A stretch of DNA of 64,000 bases from Luteimonas sp. RC10 (GCF_014192745.1 NZ_JACHYJ010000011.1:25517-89516), one strand, 5' to 3'; shown: positions 1-9,193, counted from the first letter of the stretch. Notes: generated by a model not told the origin, from the sequence alone. Numbers and translations: made by a program.

Positions 1-1045
1 AGTCGCTGGTCTTGAAGCGCCCGTTGGGAATCCAGCCCGGGCTGGTGTTGAAGGTGCTGGTCGGGGTGATGACGCCCTTTTCCAGGGCCGCGGCGATCGT
101 GATCGGCTTCATCGTCGAGCCGGGCTCGAGCAGGTCGGTCACCGCGCGGTTGCGGTGGGCGTCGCGGTTTTCGCCGGTCACGCGGTTGTTGTTGTAGGTC
201 GGCAGGTTGGCCATCGCCAGCACCTCGCCGGTCGCCACTTCGAGGATCACGATCGAACCGGCGCTGGCGCCGGTTTCCTCGATCGCGCGCCGCAGCTCGC
301 GATGGGCCAGGAACTGGATGCGCCGGTCGATGCTCAGCACCAGGTCCTTGCCCGGCTCGGCGGCGCGGACCAGGTTCACGTGCTCGACGATGCGGCCGTG
401 CCGGTCACGGATCACGTTCTGCGCGCCGGGCGTGCCGGTCAGCCAATCGTCGAACGCCAGTTCGATGCCTTCCTGGCCGCGGTCGTCGATGTTGGTGAAG
501 CCGAGCACGTGCGAGACCGCCTCGCCCTGCGGGTAGAAGCGGCGGTACTCGCGCTGAGAGAACACGCCCGGAATGCCGAGGTCGAGCACGCGCTTGGCGG
601 TCGACGGACTGATCCGGCGATGGCGCGGCACATACATGAACTCCTTGTCGGCCCGCTGCGAGACCGCACGCGACAGTTCCTCGAGCGGCAGGCCGGTGGC
701 CTCGGCCAGCTCGGGCAGGCGGTCGGGATGCTTGCTCAGTTCCTGCGGATTGATCCACAGCGACTCGACCGGCGAGGAGATCGCCAGCGGTTCGCCGTTG
801 CGGTCGGTGATCATGCCGCGCGAGGCCGGGATCGGGATTTCGCGGCGGAAGCGCGCGTCGGCCTTCTGCTGATAGAAGGCGTTGTCGATCAGTTGCAGGT
901 CGACCGCGCGGCCGACCAGCGCGACGGCGCCCAGGCCCAGCGCACCGCCGACCAGCATCAGCCGCAGGCGCAGGTCGAACTGCGCGCGCTTGCGCGGCTT
1001 CTTGGCGTGGCCGTCGCCGGCCTTGATGAACTTGCCGAGCTTCAT
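1..1045 (-). CDS. ftsI: Penicillin-binding protein 3 / septal peptidoglycan transpeptidase, 3' end outside window
   Basis: This is the first 348 codons of FtsI, the monofunctional transpeptidase that crosslinks septal peptidoglycan with FtsW. The ATG at 1045-1043 overlaps the ftsL stop as ATGA, so the start is firm. An N-terminal basic stretch is followed by one membrane segment (about residues 25-45). The PBP dimerisation domain comes next, with a typical NPQELSKHPDRLPELA region. The transpeptidase domain then begins, and its catalytic SxxK motif is visible as PGSTMKP with Ser at about 310 (codon 118-116). The KTG and SxN motifs lie beyond base 1. It is the last visible gene of the mraZ operon. 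Confidence 0.95.
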   Translation of the reverse strand, partial: MKLGKFIKAGDGHAKKPRKRAQFDLRLRLMLVGGALGLGAVALVGRAVDLQLIDNAFYQQKADARFRREIPIPASRGMITDRNGEPLAISSPVESLWINPQELSKHPDRLPELAEATGLPLEELSRAVSQRADKEFMYVPRHRRISPSTAKRVLDLGIPGVFSQREYRRFYPQGEAVSHVLGFTNIDDRGQEGIELAFDDWLTGTPGAQNVIRDRHGRIVEHVNLVRAAEPGKDLVLSIDRRIQFLAHRELRRAIEETGASAGSIVILEVATGEVLAMANLPTYNNNRVTGENRDAHRNRAVTDLLEPGSTMKPITIAAALEKGVITPTSTFNTSPGWIPNGRFKTSD

Positions 1046-1311
1046 GGCCGCACCACCACGATTTCGGCGGTCTCGGGGAAGCGCATGCCCAAGCGCTCGC
1101 GCGCGACCTGGTCGACGCGGTTGCTCATTGCCCAGGTGGCCTGCTCGAGCTGCAGGCGGCCGAAATCGACGTTGAGCTCGTCGCGCGCGCGCTCCAGGCG
1201 AGTCAGCTGGATATACAGCTGGCGGTAGTCGTGGCGCGCGTGCACCACGCCGATCGCGGTGATCACGTTGGCGGCCAGCAGCAGGGCGACGACGAGGTGA
1301 CGCAGCTTCAT
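1042..1311 (-). CDS. ftsL: Cell division protein FtsL
   Basis: The gene encodes an 89-residue bitopic protein of the FtsQLB divisome subcomplex, which activates FtsWI. It has a short basic N-terminus, one hydrophobic segment (residues 6-24), then a predicted periplasmic coiled coil (30-75) rich in Leu, Arg and Glu. It ends in the typical [10 protein letters not shown] segment seen in FtsL proteins. Its ATG at 1311 overlaps the rsmH stop and its stop overlaps the ftsI start, so all three are translationally coupled. The length is slightly below the enterobacterial 121 residues, because the cytoplasmic tail is nearly absent. Confidence 0.93.
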   Translation of the reverse strand: MKLRHLVVALLLAANVITAIGVVHARHDYRQLYIQLTRLERARDELNVDFGRLQLEQATWAMSNRVDQVARERLGMRFPETAEIVVVRP

Positions 1312-2285
1312 GCGGCCTCCCCGTGCACGGCCGGCAGCTTCTCGGCCACGCGCAGCACGGCGCTGCGTGCGCGCGGGTTGTCGTGCAACTCGGCGGCGTC
1401 GGCCTTGGTGGCATCGGCGACGATGCGCAGCGCCGGCACGAAGGCCTGCGCTTCGGGCAGGCGGCGATTGCCGGCCGGTGCCTTGGCGTGACGCGCGATG
1501 AAGCGCTTGACGATGCGGTCTTCGAGCGAATGGAAGCTGATCACCGCCAGCCGTCCGCCCGGCGCCAGCGCGTCGAGCGCGGCATCCAGGCCCGTTTCGA
1601 GATCGGCCAGTTCGCGGTTGACGTGAATCCGGATCGCCTGGAACGAGCGCGTCGCCGGATGGGTCTCGCGCTGGCCGCGCTGGGGCTTGGCGCGTGGCAC
1701 GTTCGCGGCGATGACCGCCGCCAGGTCCGCGGTGCGCTCGAACGGCGCCTGCGCGCGCCGGGCGACGAGCGCGCGCGCGATGCGCCGGCTCATGCGCTCC
1801 TCGCCATAGGTCCACAGCACGTCGGCGATCTCCGCCTCGGCGGCATGCGCCAGCCACTGCGCGGCGCTTTCGCCCGTGTCGGGATCCATGCGCATGTCCA
1901 GCGGGCCGTCCTTGCCGAAGCTGAAGCCGCGATCGGCGACATCGAGCTGCGGTGACGACACGCCCAGGTCGAACAGCACGCCATCGAGCGGCGCCTGCGC
2001 CACGGCCTCCCAATCCGACAGCGCCGCAAAGCTGCCGCGGCGGATGGCCACGCGCGCGTCGGCGCCGAAGCGCGCCTGGGCCACTGCGATCGCGTCGGGA
2101 TCCTTGTCCATCAGCAGCAGTCGACCTCCGGGGCCAAGGCGTTCGAGGACGCCGCCGGCGTGACCGCCGCGTCCGAACGTGCCGTCCAGGTACCGCCCGT
2201 CTTCACGTACACGCAGGCCCTCGAGGACTTGCGCATACAACACCGGGAGGTGGCCGGACGTGGCATCCGCACCACCGCCCGTCAC
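1308..2285 (-). CDS. rsmH: 16S rRNA (cytosine(1402)-N(4))-methyltransferase
   Basis: The gene encodes RsmH (MraW), 325 residues, which methylates N4 of C1402 in the ribosomal P site. The SAM-binding motif [14 protein letters not shown] lies near residues 34-47. MDKDPDAI follows, then the RsmH signature [13 protein letters not shown] at about 105-118 and [14 protein letters not shown] at about 132-145. The start is GTG at 2285, overlapping the mraZ stop as GTGA. RsmI, which 2'-O-methylates the same nucleotide, is encoded at 4985, so both C1402 enzymes are in the window. Confidence 0.95.
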   Translation of the reverse strand: MTGGGADATSGHLPVLYAQVLEGLRVREDGRYLDGTFGRGGHAGGVLERLGPGGRLLLMDKDPDAIAVAQARFGADARVAIRRGSFAALSDWEAVAQAPLDGVLFDLGVSSPQLDVADRGFSFGKDGPLDMRMDPDTGESAAQWLAHAAEAEIADVLWTYGEERMSRRIARALVARRAQAPFERTADLAAVIAANVPRAKPQRGQRETHPATRSFQAIRIHVNRELADLETGLDAALDALAPGGRLAVISFHSLEDRIVKRFIARHAKAPAGNRRLPEAQAFVPALRIVADATKADAAELHDNPRARSAVLRVAEKLPAVHGEAA

Positions 2286-2731
2286 AACTGCAGTCCGACC
2301 AGGTCGTCACCGTCCATGTCCGCGTCGCTGAGCGTCTGCCGGATCTGGGCCTGGTGCGCCTGCTCGCTCCAGAGTTCGAATTTGTCCCCCATGCCCACCA
2401 GCACCGCCTTGCGCTCGATGCCGACGGTCGTGCGTTGGCTGGCGGGGATGCTGATGCGGCCGTTGCCGTCGGGCTCGACGACCATCGCCGCGCCGACCAG
2501 CTTGAGCTGGAGGGTACGGTTGGTGGAGCGGGTGCGCGGCAACGCGTTGATCTTGTCGCGGACGCCTTCCCACACCTTGTACGGGTAGAGATAGAGGCTG
2601 CCGGCGTCGAAGGGGTTGTAGGTCAGTACCAGGCGGTTGTCGCACTCACGCGCGACGACGTCCCGATAGGCGGTGGGAATCGCCAGTCGGCCCTTGTCGT
2701 CGATGGTGATGGCGGTTTCGCCCTGGAACAC
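2282..2731 (-). CDS. mraZ: Transcriptional regulator MraZ
   Basis: MraZ is an AbrB-like DNA-binding protein that represses its own division/cell-wall operon. The 149-residue product carries two SpoVT-AbrB half-domains: [14 protein letters not shown] near residues 10-23 and [13 protein letters not shown] near 85-97. An upstream in-frame ATG at 2806 is possible, but family members begin MFxGE. The GTG at 2731 gives VFQGETAIT and has an AGG-rich Shine-Dalgarno a few bases upstream, so GTG is preferred. The four boxes it should bind are at 2781-2815. Confidence 0.93.
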   Translation of the reverse strand: MFQGETAITIDDKGRLAIPTAYRDVVARECDNRLVLTYNPFDAGSLYLYPYKVWEGVRDKINALPRTRSTNRTLQLKLVGAAMVVEPDGNGRISIPASQRTTVGIERKAVLVGMGDKFELWSEQAHQAQIRQTLSDADMDGDDLVGLQL

Positions 2732-2780
2732 GTCCGTCCTACCTCGTGGCGCCCGTCTTAGGCGGGCTTGTGCGCCGGAA

Positions 2781-2815
2781 AACCACGAAATCCCAGGTTT
2801 CCCCACGTGTCGCCA
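2781..2815 (-). promoter_or_regulatory. MraZ operator boxes (TGGNN every 10 bp)
   Basis: Reading the minus strand, TGGCG, TGGGG, TGGGA and TGGTT follow one another with exact 5-base spacers (2815-2811, 2805-2801, 2795-2791, 2785-2781). In E. coli and other bacteria MraZ binds TGGGA/G repeats separated by 5 bases just upstream of mraZ. The two central boxes are perfect and the outer two degenerate. The first box overlaps the -10 element, so binding should block initiation. Confidence 0.88.
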
Positions 2816-2843
2816 CCTTAGGAGTGCGTCTACGGGTTGTCAA
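2815..2843 (-). promoter_or_regulatory. Sigma70 promoter of the mraZ-rsmH-ftsL-ftsI operon
   Basis: On the minus strand a perfect -35 TTGACA (2843-2838) is followed by a 17-base spacer and a -10 TAAGGT (2820-2815). Initiation near 2808 would give a leader of about 75 nt before the mraZ GTG. The overlap with the MraZ boxes supports an autoregulated promoter. Confidence 0.8.
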
Positions 2844-3169
2844 CAGCTTTGTACGGCGCTTTTCACCTGTCCGGTCAATGACTTGCGGCACTCTTCAGAG
2901 ACTTGTTCAAGCTTTATCCACAACCATCTGTTTCGTCTCAAATTTTGAGAATGCGTCACTTTTGGACCTGAACGGCACCGTCACGCGGCCTTTACGGAAT
3001 CGTCATGTTGCAATGCAGCAGATGCAGGGTGAACTGAGCGGTGCGACGGGTTGACGCGCGGGAATGCCACCTGCGCATCCGACGAAGGCCCGCCCCCACC
3101 CGCGCGCGAGGCGCGCGACCTCCCCCGCCATGCGGAGGAGGTGATCGGAACTCGCGGCGCGGCGGAGGC

Positions 3170-3265
3170 GACTGGAGCGCTCGGCGCGCCGGCGAAACGA
3201 CCGGGAACAAGCAGTGCCGCTCTGCTCCCTCCCCCGCCTGCGGGGGAGGGCTGGGGTGGGGGCGG
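3170..3265. repeat. 96-bp direct repeat, copy 1 (contains perfect palindrome)
   Basis: This copy matches 3333-3428 at all but one position (T/C in the CTCTGCTCCC stretch). It contains a perfect inverted repeat with 11-bp arms, CCCTCCCCCGC and GCGGGGGAGGG, at 3227-3250. The palindrome core recurs at 54427-54448 and, in a variant form, inside purL. Confidence 0.9.
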
Positions 3266-3332
3266 CCGCCTCGACGCGCTCAGCCCTTACCCGTCGTCTA
3301 CGGCGCAGACCTCCCCGCAGCGCGGGGGAGGT

Positions 3333-3428
3333 GACTGGAGCGCTCGGCGCGCCGGCGAAACGACCGGGAACAAGCAGTGCCGCTCCGCTCCCTCCCCCGC
3401 CTGCGGGGGAGGGCTGGGGTGGGGGCGG
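3333..3428. repeat. 96-bp direct repeat, copy 2
   Basis: This is the second copy, offset 163 bp from the first, with the same palindrome at 3390-3413. The 67 bp between copies contain another imperfect palindrome of the same type (3310-3331). Confidence 0.9.
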
Positions 3429-3579
3429 ACGCTCGCAGGATCGGGGCCTTCCTCTCTCACTGCGTTCCATCACACCGCAACCTTGACGCGCGCGTTGCAT
3501 CTCGACCAACGCAGCCCGTCCAGCCCAGAGCACGCGCCGACCTCCCCTGCGCTGCAGGGGAGATCAGCCGCGTCTCAAA

Positions 3580-3965
3580 AGGGGGCGGAGCCGGCCTGTA
3601 AGCCGGGTTCTGTCGTGGACAGTCATTCCTCTAGGCGCATCGTCACCGATACGCTCGAGCAACCTACCCGGACCCGACGCGGGCCGCGTCATGAGGTCCC
3701 TATTTGGTCTTGCTCCCGGTGGGGTTTGCCGTGCCGGCCTGTTACCAGGCTCGCGGTGCGCTCTTACCGCACCATTTCACCCTTGCCCGCACCTGGCCGT
3801 CCGGAGACGACCGGGCCGCTGGCGGTATCTTTCTGTTGCACTTTCCGTCGACTCGCGCCGCCCAGGCGTTACCTGGCACCGTGCCCTGTGGAGCCCGGAC
3901 TTTCCTCGGCGCCGATCTCCACCGAAGTGAAGGCCGACGACGCGACTGTCCGGCCGACTCCGCCG
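3580..3965 (-). ncRNA. rnpB: RNase P RNA (M1 RNA), type A
   Basis: This is the catalytic RNA that trims tRNA 5' leaders together with RnpA. Read on the minus strand it shows the conserved P4/CR segments: GAGGAAAGTCCGGGCTCC near the 5' end, GCCAGGTAACGCCTGG, AAGGGTGAAATGGTGCGGT, GGCAAACCCCACCGGGAGC and AATAGGGACCTCATGACG. The 3' end carries CCACGACAGAACCCGGCTTA. The 5' GGCGGAGTCGGCC (3964 downward) pairs completely with GGCCGGCTCCGCC at the 3' end to form P1, which fixes both ends within a few bases. CCCCCTTTT after P1 may serve as its terminator. Confidence 0.95.
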
Positions 3966-4076
3966 GCGCGCATTGTCGCACGCCGCTCCGGGCGTGGCAG
4001 CCTTGACCAGTGCGATCGCCATCAACGCCGCGCGTCCATGCAGCTTGTCGCCTGCACAGCACCCGGCGATGCCAGC

Positions 4077-4946
4077 TCAGTCGCGCTCGACCCGGTCCAG
4101 CATTGCCAGCATGGCGGCGCGGAACTGCGGCGAGAACGACGCGTCGTTGTGGCCGCGCTCGGGCACGATTTCCAGGCGCTTGTCCTGGGCCGGCAGCGGC
4201 ACCGCGTCGAACAGCGCCTGCGAAAACCGCGGTGCGGTGACGACATCGCGTTCGCCGACAACGAACAGCACCGGCTCGTCCAGCCGCTTGGCGACCTCGA
4301 GGTTGCCGGCCTGCTGCAACGCCGGTGCGATGTCGAAGCGGCGTACCGTCAGCCGCGTCCAGAACCCAGAACGCGCGCGCATCGCCGCGGCCCAGTCCTC
4401 GGCCGTGGTCATCGAGCTTTCGAGCACCAGCCCATCGAGCGTGCGCGCATCGGCGACATGGCCGGCGAGGAAGCTCCCCAACGATTGCCCGTGCACGATC
4501 AGCGGCCGGCCCGACGCCGCGGTGTCGCTGCGCAGCGCGTCGTAGACCTGCAGGGCATCGGCCTGCAGCGCGGCGATCGTCGGCGTGCCGGTGCTGCCGC
4601 CGTAGCCGCGGTGGTCGACCAGCACCAGGTCCACCGGCAAGGCGTCGTAGACCCGCAGCGCGTACTTGGCATACAGACCGATGCGATAGCCGTTGCCGCC
4701 GAAGTACAGCACCGTCGCCCGGGCATCGGGCCGCTGCAACCGCAGTTGATACAGCGAAGCGCCGTCGGGCGTTGCGATCCGCGTCTCGGTCGCGGTGTAT
4801 GCAGGGTACTCGGCACGCAGCGCGGCGAGGTCGGTGGGCGGTGCCGGCATCGGCCGGACAAGATGCGATTCCTGCACGCGCAAGGCACAACCGGCCAGCA
4901 CGAGACAGCACACGACGGTCGCCAGACGGCGTAGGGGTCGAGACAT
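4077..4946 (-). CDS. Alpha/beta-hydrolase lipoprotein (BEM46-like family)
   Basis: The 289-residue product has a lipoprotein signal peptide with lipobox LAGC (Cys 20). An alpha/beta-hydrolase core follows: the oxyanion region LYFGGNGYR, the strand [14 protein letters not shown], and the nucleophile elbow GQSLG (Ser about 152). Candidate acid and base are Asp in VVGERDVVT (about 230) and His in ERGHND (about 263), giving a complete triad. It is probably a membrane-anchored periplasmic esterase or peptidase-like hydrolase of unknown substrate. It lies between rnpB and rsmI on the same strand. The ATG at 4946 is the start that gives a proper signal peptide. Confidence 0.88.
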   Translation of the reverse strand: MSRPLRRLATVVCCLVLAGCALRVQESHLVRPMPAPPTDLAALRAEYPAYTATETRIATPDGASLYQLRLQRPDARATVLYFGGNGYRIGLYAKYALRVYDALPVDLVLVDHRGYGGSTGTPTIAALQADALQVYDALRSDTAASGRPLIVHGQSLGSFLAGHVADARTLDGLVLESSMTTAEDWAAAMRARSGFWTRLTVRRFDIAPALQQAGNLEVAKRLDEPVLFVVGERDVVTAPRFSQALFDAVPLPAQDKRLEIVPERGHNDASFSPQFRAAMLAMLDRVERD

Positions 4947-4984
4947 GCGAACAGCATCCTTGCAATGGATGCCGTTCGACCCGC

Positions 4985-5842
4985 TCAGGCGTCGAGAGTT
5001 CCCTGCCCGTACAACGCCTTGCGCGGCGCGCCGCTGAGCTCGGCAGCGACCTTGGCGGCGGTCGACGGCGGCAGGTGACGCGCGAGCGCGGCGTAGAGCC
5101 GCCGGCCCTCCGCCAGCGCCGCGTCCTCGGACGCAGGGGCGCCTTCGACGAGCACGACGAATTCGCCCTTGCGCTGGTCGGCATCGGCGACGACGCGCGC
5201 GTGCAAGGTCGCCAGGTCGCCGTCGAGCACGGTCTCGAACAACTTGGTCAGCTCGCGCGCAACGACCGCGCGGCGCGCGGGACCGAATGCCGCGACGGCA
5301 TCGGCGAGCATCGCGTCGATCCGGTGCGAGGATTCGTAGAACAGCAAGGTGCGCGGTTCGGCGGCGAGCGCCTGCAGCCGCTCGCGGCGCGCGCCGGCCT
5401 TCGCCGGCAGGAAGCCCTCGAACACGAAGCGGTCGCTGGGCAGGCCGGCCACGCTCAGCGCGGCGATCAGCGCGCTGGCCCCCGGCACCGGCGACACCCG
5501 CAAGCCGGCCGCACGCGCGGCCGCGACCAGCCGAAAGCCCGGATCGCTGACCAGCGGGGTGCCGGCATCGCTGACCAGCGCCAGCGTCTCGCCACCGCGC
5601 AGGCGTTCCACCAGACGCGCCGCCAGCCCGTCCTCGTTGTGCTCGTGCAGCGCGACCAGCGGCCGCTCGATGCCGAAATGACCGAGCAGCTGGCGGGTGT
5701 GCCGGGTGTCCTCGGCGCAGATCGCATCGACATCGCGCAGCACCTGCTGCGCGCGGGGCGACAGGTCGCCGAGATTGCCGATCGGCGTGGCGACGACGTG
5801 CAGGACGCCCGGCGCGGGCGTGGGGCGGGCGGATGCAGTCAT
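4985..5842 (-). CDS. rsmI: 16S rRNA (cytidine(1402)-2'-O)-methyltransferase
   Basis: The product is a 285-residue tetrapyrrole-methylase-fold enzyme that 2'-O-methylates C1402. Visible motifs are [18 protein letters not shown] near the N-terminus, [22 protein letters not shown] for SAM binding (about 93-106), PVPGASA, and FYESSHR. The ATG at 5842 is favoured over an in-frame GTG at 5851 because GGAG lies just upstream of the ATG. It is divergent from lpoA across a 55-bp region with -10-like hexamers for both directions (GATAAT at 5879-5874 leftward, TAGAAT at 5862-5867 rightward). Confidence 0.94.
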   Translation of the reverse strand: MTASARPTPAPGVLHVVATPIGNLGDLSPRAQQVLRDVDAICAEDTRHTRQLLGHFGIERPLVALHEHNEDGLAARLVERLRGGETLALVSDAGTPLVSDPGFRLVAAARAAGLRVSPVPGASALIAALSVAGLPSDRFVFEGFLPAKAGARRERLQALAAEPRTLLFYESSHRIDAMLADAVAAFGPARRAVVARELTKLFETVLDGDLATLHARVVADADQRKGEFVVLVEGAPASEDAALAEGRRLYAALARHLPPSTAAKVAAELSGAPRKALYGQGTLDA

Positions 5843-5897
5843 CGTCTCCACAGCGGAACGCTAGAATGCGGCCATTATCCCGCAGCGGAACCGCGAC

Positions 5898-7127
5898 ATG
5901 ACAGCAACCCAGGCCCAGACCGCGCACGCGACCCCGCGCGTCCTCCGTCCCGGCAGCGCCACCCGCCCGATGGTGGCCGTGGCTCTGGTGGCGCTGATCG
6001 CCGGGTGCGCGACCGTGCGCACCACCGGCACCGCCGGGCCCGGCGGGGGCGACGTCGCCCCCGCCGAGCCGGGACGCTGGCAGTTCGACGACGCCCGCCC
6101 GCCCGCCGAGTCCGATGGCTACCGCCCGCCGCGCAAGCTCGCGGTGCTGCTGCCGATGAGCGGCGCGCTGGCAACCGCGGCCGGCCCGGTCCGCGACGGC
6201 CTGCTGGCCGGCTACTACGGCGAGCGTCGCACGCGGCCGGAACTGGCCTTCTACGACACCGCCGGCACCCCGGCCGGCGCCGCTGGTGCCTATGCCCGCG
6301 CGGTCGCCGAGGGCGCCGACCAGATCGTCGGGCCGCTGGGCCGCGACGAGGTCGACGCGGTCATGCAGTCGGCGCCGGCGGTGCCGCTGCTCGCGCTCAA
6401 CCGCGGCGCGACCACACCGCCCGAGAACTCGGCGGCGTTCTCGCTGGCACCGGAGGACGAAGGCGATGCGGCCGCGCAGTACCTGCTGAACCGCAACGCG
6501 CGCAATGTGCTGGTGCTCAGCAATGGCGACGACAATGCGCGGCGCAGCGTCGACGCGCTGCGCGCACGCCTGACCCAGGCCGGCGGCAACATCGTCGGCA
6601 CGATCGCGGTCGTCGGCGACACGCCGGTCGACCAGACCGCTGCCTTCCGCAACGCGGTGACCGCCGGTGCGGGCGTGGACGCGGTGTTCCTCGCGATCCG
6701 CGGCAACCAGGCGCGCGTGATCGCGCCGCAGCTGTCGGTTGCCGGGCTCGGCAGTCGGTTGCGCCTGGGCACCTCGCAGCTCACCGCAGGCACCGGCAAG
6801 CCGGAAGAAGACCAGATCCTGGACGGCATCGTGTTCCCGACCGAAAGCTGGTCGACCGGGGCCAGCGCGCGCTCGCTGCCGCCGCAGGCGACGATCGCCC
6901 GCGACCTGCCGACCGCGCGCGGCGGCGCGGCGCGGCTGTTCGCGTTCGGCTTCGATGCCTGGCTGCTGAGCGGCTACCTCGAACACCTGAGCCGCAATGC
7001 CGAGGCCGGGATCGGCGGCGCCACCGGCATGCTGCGCATCGGCCCCGGTGGCCAGGTCGTGCGCCAGCCGGCGTGGGCGACCTGGCGCGACGGTCGCGTG
7101 GTCGCGCAGGCGGACGCCGGCGGTTGA
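5898..7127 (+). CDS. lpoA: LppC/LpoA family lipoprotein, penicillin-binding protein activator (short form)
   Basis: The 409-residue outer-membrane lipoprotein has lipobox LIAGC (Cys 37) and a type-I periplasmic-binding-protein fold from about residue 75 ([10 protein letters not shown] ... [10 protein letters not shown] ... PLLALNR ... [11 protein letters not shown]). E. coli LpoA, which activates PBP1a, is about 680 residues and has an N-terminal TPR domain. That domain is missing here and only a short linker precedes the C-domain. The divergent rsmI/lpoA plus downstream yraN arrangement is conserved in gammaproteobacteria and supports the call. Confidence 0.88.
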   Translation: MTATQAQTAHATPRVLRPGSATRPMVAVALVALIAGCATVRTTGTAGPGGGDVAPAEPGRWQFDDARPPAESDGYRPPRKLAVLLPMSGALATAAGPVRDGLLAGYYGERRTRPELAFYDTAGTPAGAAGAYARAVAEGADQIVGPLGRDEVDAVMQSAPAVPLLALNRGATTPPENSAAFSLAPEDEGDAAAQYLLNRNARNVLVLSNGDDNARRSVDALRARLTQAGGNIVGTIAVVGDTPVDQTAAFRNAVTAGAGVDAVFLAIRGNQARVIAPQLSVAGLGSRLRLGTSQLTAGTGKPEEDQILDGIVFPTESWSTGASARSLPPQATIARDLPTARGGAARLFAFGFDAWLLSGYLEHLSRNAEAGIGGATGMLRIGPGGQVVRQPAWATWRDGRVVAQADAGG

Positions 7128-7504
7128 ACGATCGCCGCAGCGACGGCCAGGCCGCCGAGCGGGCGGCACTGGCCCACCTGCAGGCGGCCGGACTGACCCT
7201 GCTGGCCGCCAACGTCGGCTATCGCGGCGGCGAACTGGACCTGGTCATGCGCGATACGCGCGGTGCGACTGCAACGGTCGTGTTCGTCGAGGTGCGACAT
7301 CGTCGCAACCTGCGCTTCGGCGGCGGCGCGGCCTCGATCGATGCCGGCAAGCGCCGCCGGCTCGTGCTGGCGGCGCAGCTGTTCCTGTCGCGCCAGCCCC
7401 GGCTGCGTGACCTGCCCTGTCGCTTCGATGTCGTCGAAACCAGCGGCGATGTCGCCGCGCCGACGCTGCGTTGGATCGAGGACGCGTTCCGCGCGGACGA
7501 TTGA
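7124..7504 (+). CDS. yraN: YraN/UPF0102 family endonuclease-like protein
   Basis: The 126-residue protein has the restriction-endonuclease-like fold of UPF0102. It shows [34 protein letters not shown] and VFVEVRHR, with the active-site-like E/D...E residues in place. The lysine common in the family (EVK) is Arg here. The start proposed is TTG at 7124, which overlaps the lpoA stop as TTGA; no ATG or GTG lies in a suitable position. Cellular role is uncertain in all bacteria. Confidence 0.85.
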   Translation: MNDRRSDGQAAERAALAHLQAAGLTLLAANVGYRGGELDLVMRDTRGATATVVFVEVRHRRNLRFGGGAASIDAGKRRRLVLAAQLFLSRQPRLRDLPCRFDVVETSGDVAAPTLRWIEDAFRADD

Positions 7505-7655
7505 GCGTCTGCTGGCGACGTGCACGCGGCGTTTGTCGACGCGCGCATCTGCCGCCGCATGACCATCGCCTGGACCCATGCCAGATCAGGGTCCGATGCG
7601 CATCCGGTGGTGCCGCATGCGAAGATCGGCACGGGGCACTACAGGGGATTCAGGG

Positions 7656-8213
7656 ATGAGGCGATCGATCGCCAGCTGCGTGCTGGCCTGCCTGCTGTTC
7701 ACCACTGCGATGGGCAGCGCGTCCGCCCAGGACGCGACGCCACCGGCGGTCGGCAGCCTGCCGCCACCGTTGCTCGGCAAGGACCGCGCGGGCCGCGACG
7801 TCGATCTCGCCGCGCTGCGCGGCAAGGTCGTGATCGTGACCTTCTGGGCCTCCTGGTGTCCGCCCTGCCGCAAGGAACTGCCGGTGCTGGGGCAGTTCCA
7901 GCGCGTGGTGGGCCGCGATGCGCTCGAGGTCATCGCGGTCAACTACAAGGAACCGCGCGCCGAGTTCAACAACGTGGTCCGCCAGAACCGCGACATCGAC
8001 CTGACCTGGATTGCCGACCCGCGCGGCCGCATCAGTGATCTGTACGGCGTGCGGACGCTGCCGCACATGTTCATGCTCGATCGCGAAGGCCGCGTGGCCT
8101 TCACCCATCGCGGCTACAGCGAGCAATCCCTGCCCGGCATCATCGACGAAGTGCTGAGCCTGCTGCCCGAGGAGGTGCGCACGCGCCCGGTACCCGACAC
8201 CGCAGCGCGCTGA
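7656..8213 (+). CDS. Periplasmic TlpA/ResA-like thioredoxin-fold protein
   Basis: The 185-residue secreted thiol-disulfide protein has a signal peptide ending near ASAQD (residues 1-25). A thioredoxin fold follows with FWASWCPPCRKELP as the redox motif (Cys-Pro-Pro-Cys) and a cis-Pro-type loop RTLPHMF. Its likely role is reducing periplasmic cysteines, for instance in cytochrome c maturation. The ATG at 7656 follows an AGGGATT-rich stretch; the in-frame upstream ATG at 7578 lacks a signal-peptide pattern. It converges on thiL with one base between stops. Confidence 0.88.
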   Translation: MRRSIASCVLACLLFTTAMGSASAQDATPPAVGSLPPPLLGKDRAGRDVDLAALRGKVVIVTFWASWCPPCRKELPVLGQFQRVVGRDALEVIAVNYKEPRAEFNNVVRQNRDIDLTWIADPRGRISDLYGVRTLPHMFMLDREGRVAFTHRGYSEQSLPGIIDEVLSLLPEEVRTRPVPDTAAR

Positions 8214-8214
8214 G

Positions 8215-9171
8215 TCAGCCGGGGAAATGGTCCCAGCCGGCACGCGCCGGCGTCCAGGCGACCCCATCGCCGGTGTGCGCAACGACGCCGTCGCCGGCCA
8301 CGATGTGCCCGATCCGGGTGACCGGCGTGCCGCTGGCGCATGCGACCGCGTCGATCGCCGCGCGCGCATGCGCGGGGGCGGTGAAACACAGCTCGTAATC
8401 GTCGCCGCCCGCGGCCTGCAGCGCACGCCGCTGTTCGGGATCGGCGATCGCGCGCCGCAGCGCCTCGGAGGCCGGCAGCGCATCGACATCGATCTGCGCG
8501 CCCACCCCACTTCCCCGGCAGACATGGCCGAGGTCGGCCAGCAGACCGTCGGACACATCGATCGCGGCATGCGCATGTGCCGCCAGCGCCCCGCCCAGCG
8601 CAAGCCGCGGGTCCGGGCGATCGAGCCGACGACGCAGTTCGACATTGCGCGCCCCGCCCTGCGTCCACTGCGCAAGTGCGGCTGCCGCATCGCCCAGGGT
8701 GCCGCTGACCCAGACGTCGTCGCCGACCCGGGCGCTGTCGCGCCGCAGCGCCTGGCCGGGCGCAACAAGGCCGTGCACCGTGACGCAGACCGACAGCGGG
8801 CCGCGCGTGGTGTCGCCGCCGACCAGCGCGACCGCATGCGGACGCGCCAGCGCGTCGAAGCCGTCGAGGAAGGCATCGATCCAGGCGGCATCGGGGGTCG
8901 GCAGCGACAGCGACAAGGTGCACCAGGCCGGGCGTGCGCCCATCGCGGCCAGGTCCGACAGATTGACCGCCAGCGCCTTCCAGCCGATGTCGGCGGCGCC
9001 GGTGTCGTCTGGAAAATGCACGCCACTATTGAGCGTGTCCATCGCGACCACGAGCTGCGCGCCCGGTTCGGGCGCCAGCAGCGCGGCATCGTCACCGATG
9101 CCCAGCACCACATCGCCCCGCTGCACCACGCGGGCGCGGATGCGGTCGATCAGCGCGAATTCGCCGGCCAT
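8215..9171 (-). CDS. thiL: Thiamine-monophosphate kinase
   Basis: ThiL (318 residues) phosphorylates TMP to the cofactor thiamine diphosphate. The PurM/ThiL fold is marked by VLGIGDDAALL (about 21-31), AMDTLNSGVHF, WKALAVNLSDLAAMGA, VGGDTTRG, AIDVSDGLLADLGHV and GGDDYELCF. The ATG at 9171 begins MAGEFALIDRI, the usual N-terminus. It lies 22 bp downstream of nusB as the last gene of the ribE-ribBX-ribH-nusB-thiL run; a phosphatidylglycerophosphatase gene, common after thiL elsewhere, is absent. Confidence 0.95.
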   Translation of the reverse strand: MAGEFALIDRIRARVVQRGDVVLGIGDDAALLAPEPGAQLVVAMDTLNSGVHFPDDTGAADIGWKALAVNLSDLAAMGARPAWCTLSLSLPTPDAAWIDAFLDGFDALARPHAVALVGGDTTRGPLSVCVTVHGLVAPGQALRRDSARVGDDVWVSGTLGDAAAALAQWTQGGARNVELRRRLDRPDPRLALGGALAAHAHAAIDVSDGLLADLGHVCRGSGVGAQIDVDALPASEALRRAIADPEQRRALQAAGGDDYELCFTAPAHARAAIDAVACASGTPVTRIGHIVAGDGVVAHTGDGVAWTPARAGWDHFPG

Positions 9172-9193
9172 CGGTGCGCGGGCGCGATGACGC

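Larger units (their letters stand above)
2844..3579. other. Gene-free interval with palindromic repeats between the mraZ promoter and rnpB
   Basis: I see no credible gene here. Bases 2844-3060 are AT-richer and featureless apart from promoter-proximal sequence. From about 3100 to 3565 the interval is packed with GC-rich palindromes of the type CTCCCCCGC..GCGGGGGAG (3119-3141, 3227-3250, 3310-3331, 3390-3413, 3542-3562). It also contains a 96-bp direct repeat. Proline/glycine-rich open frames here are translations of these repeats. Confidence 0.75.

Noticed and set aside
2844..3060. tRNA or small RNA gene between mraZ and the repeats
   Set aside because: I found no cloverleaf-like arms or TψC-type GGTTCRA sequence in this stretch or in the other gaps of the window.
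3051..4934. Long plus-strand open frame (over 600 codons) across rnpB and the hydrolase gene
   Set aside because: It runs through the RNase P RNA and antisense to a well-supported hydrolase. Its protein is low complexity and repeat-derived; open frames of this length are common opposite high-GC genes.
4325..7504. Plus-strand frame of about 1060 codons ending in yraN
   Set aside because: Only its last 127 codons are a real gene (yraN from the TTG at 7124). The rest is antisense to rsmI and out of frame with lpoA, and is Arg/Ala-rich without domains.
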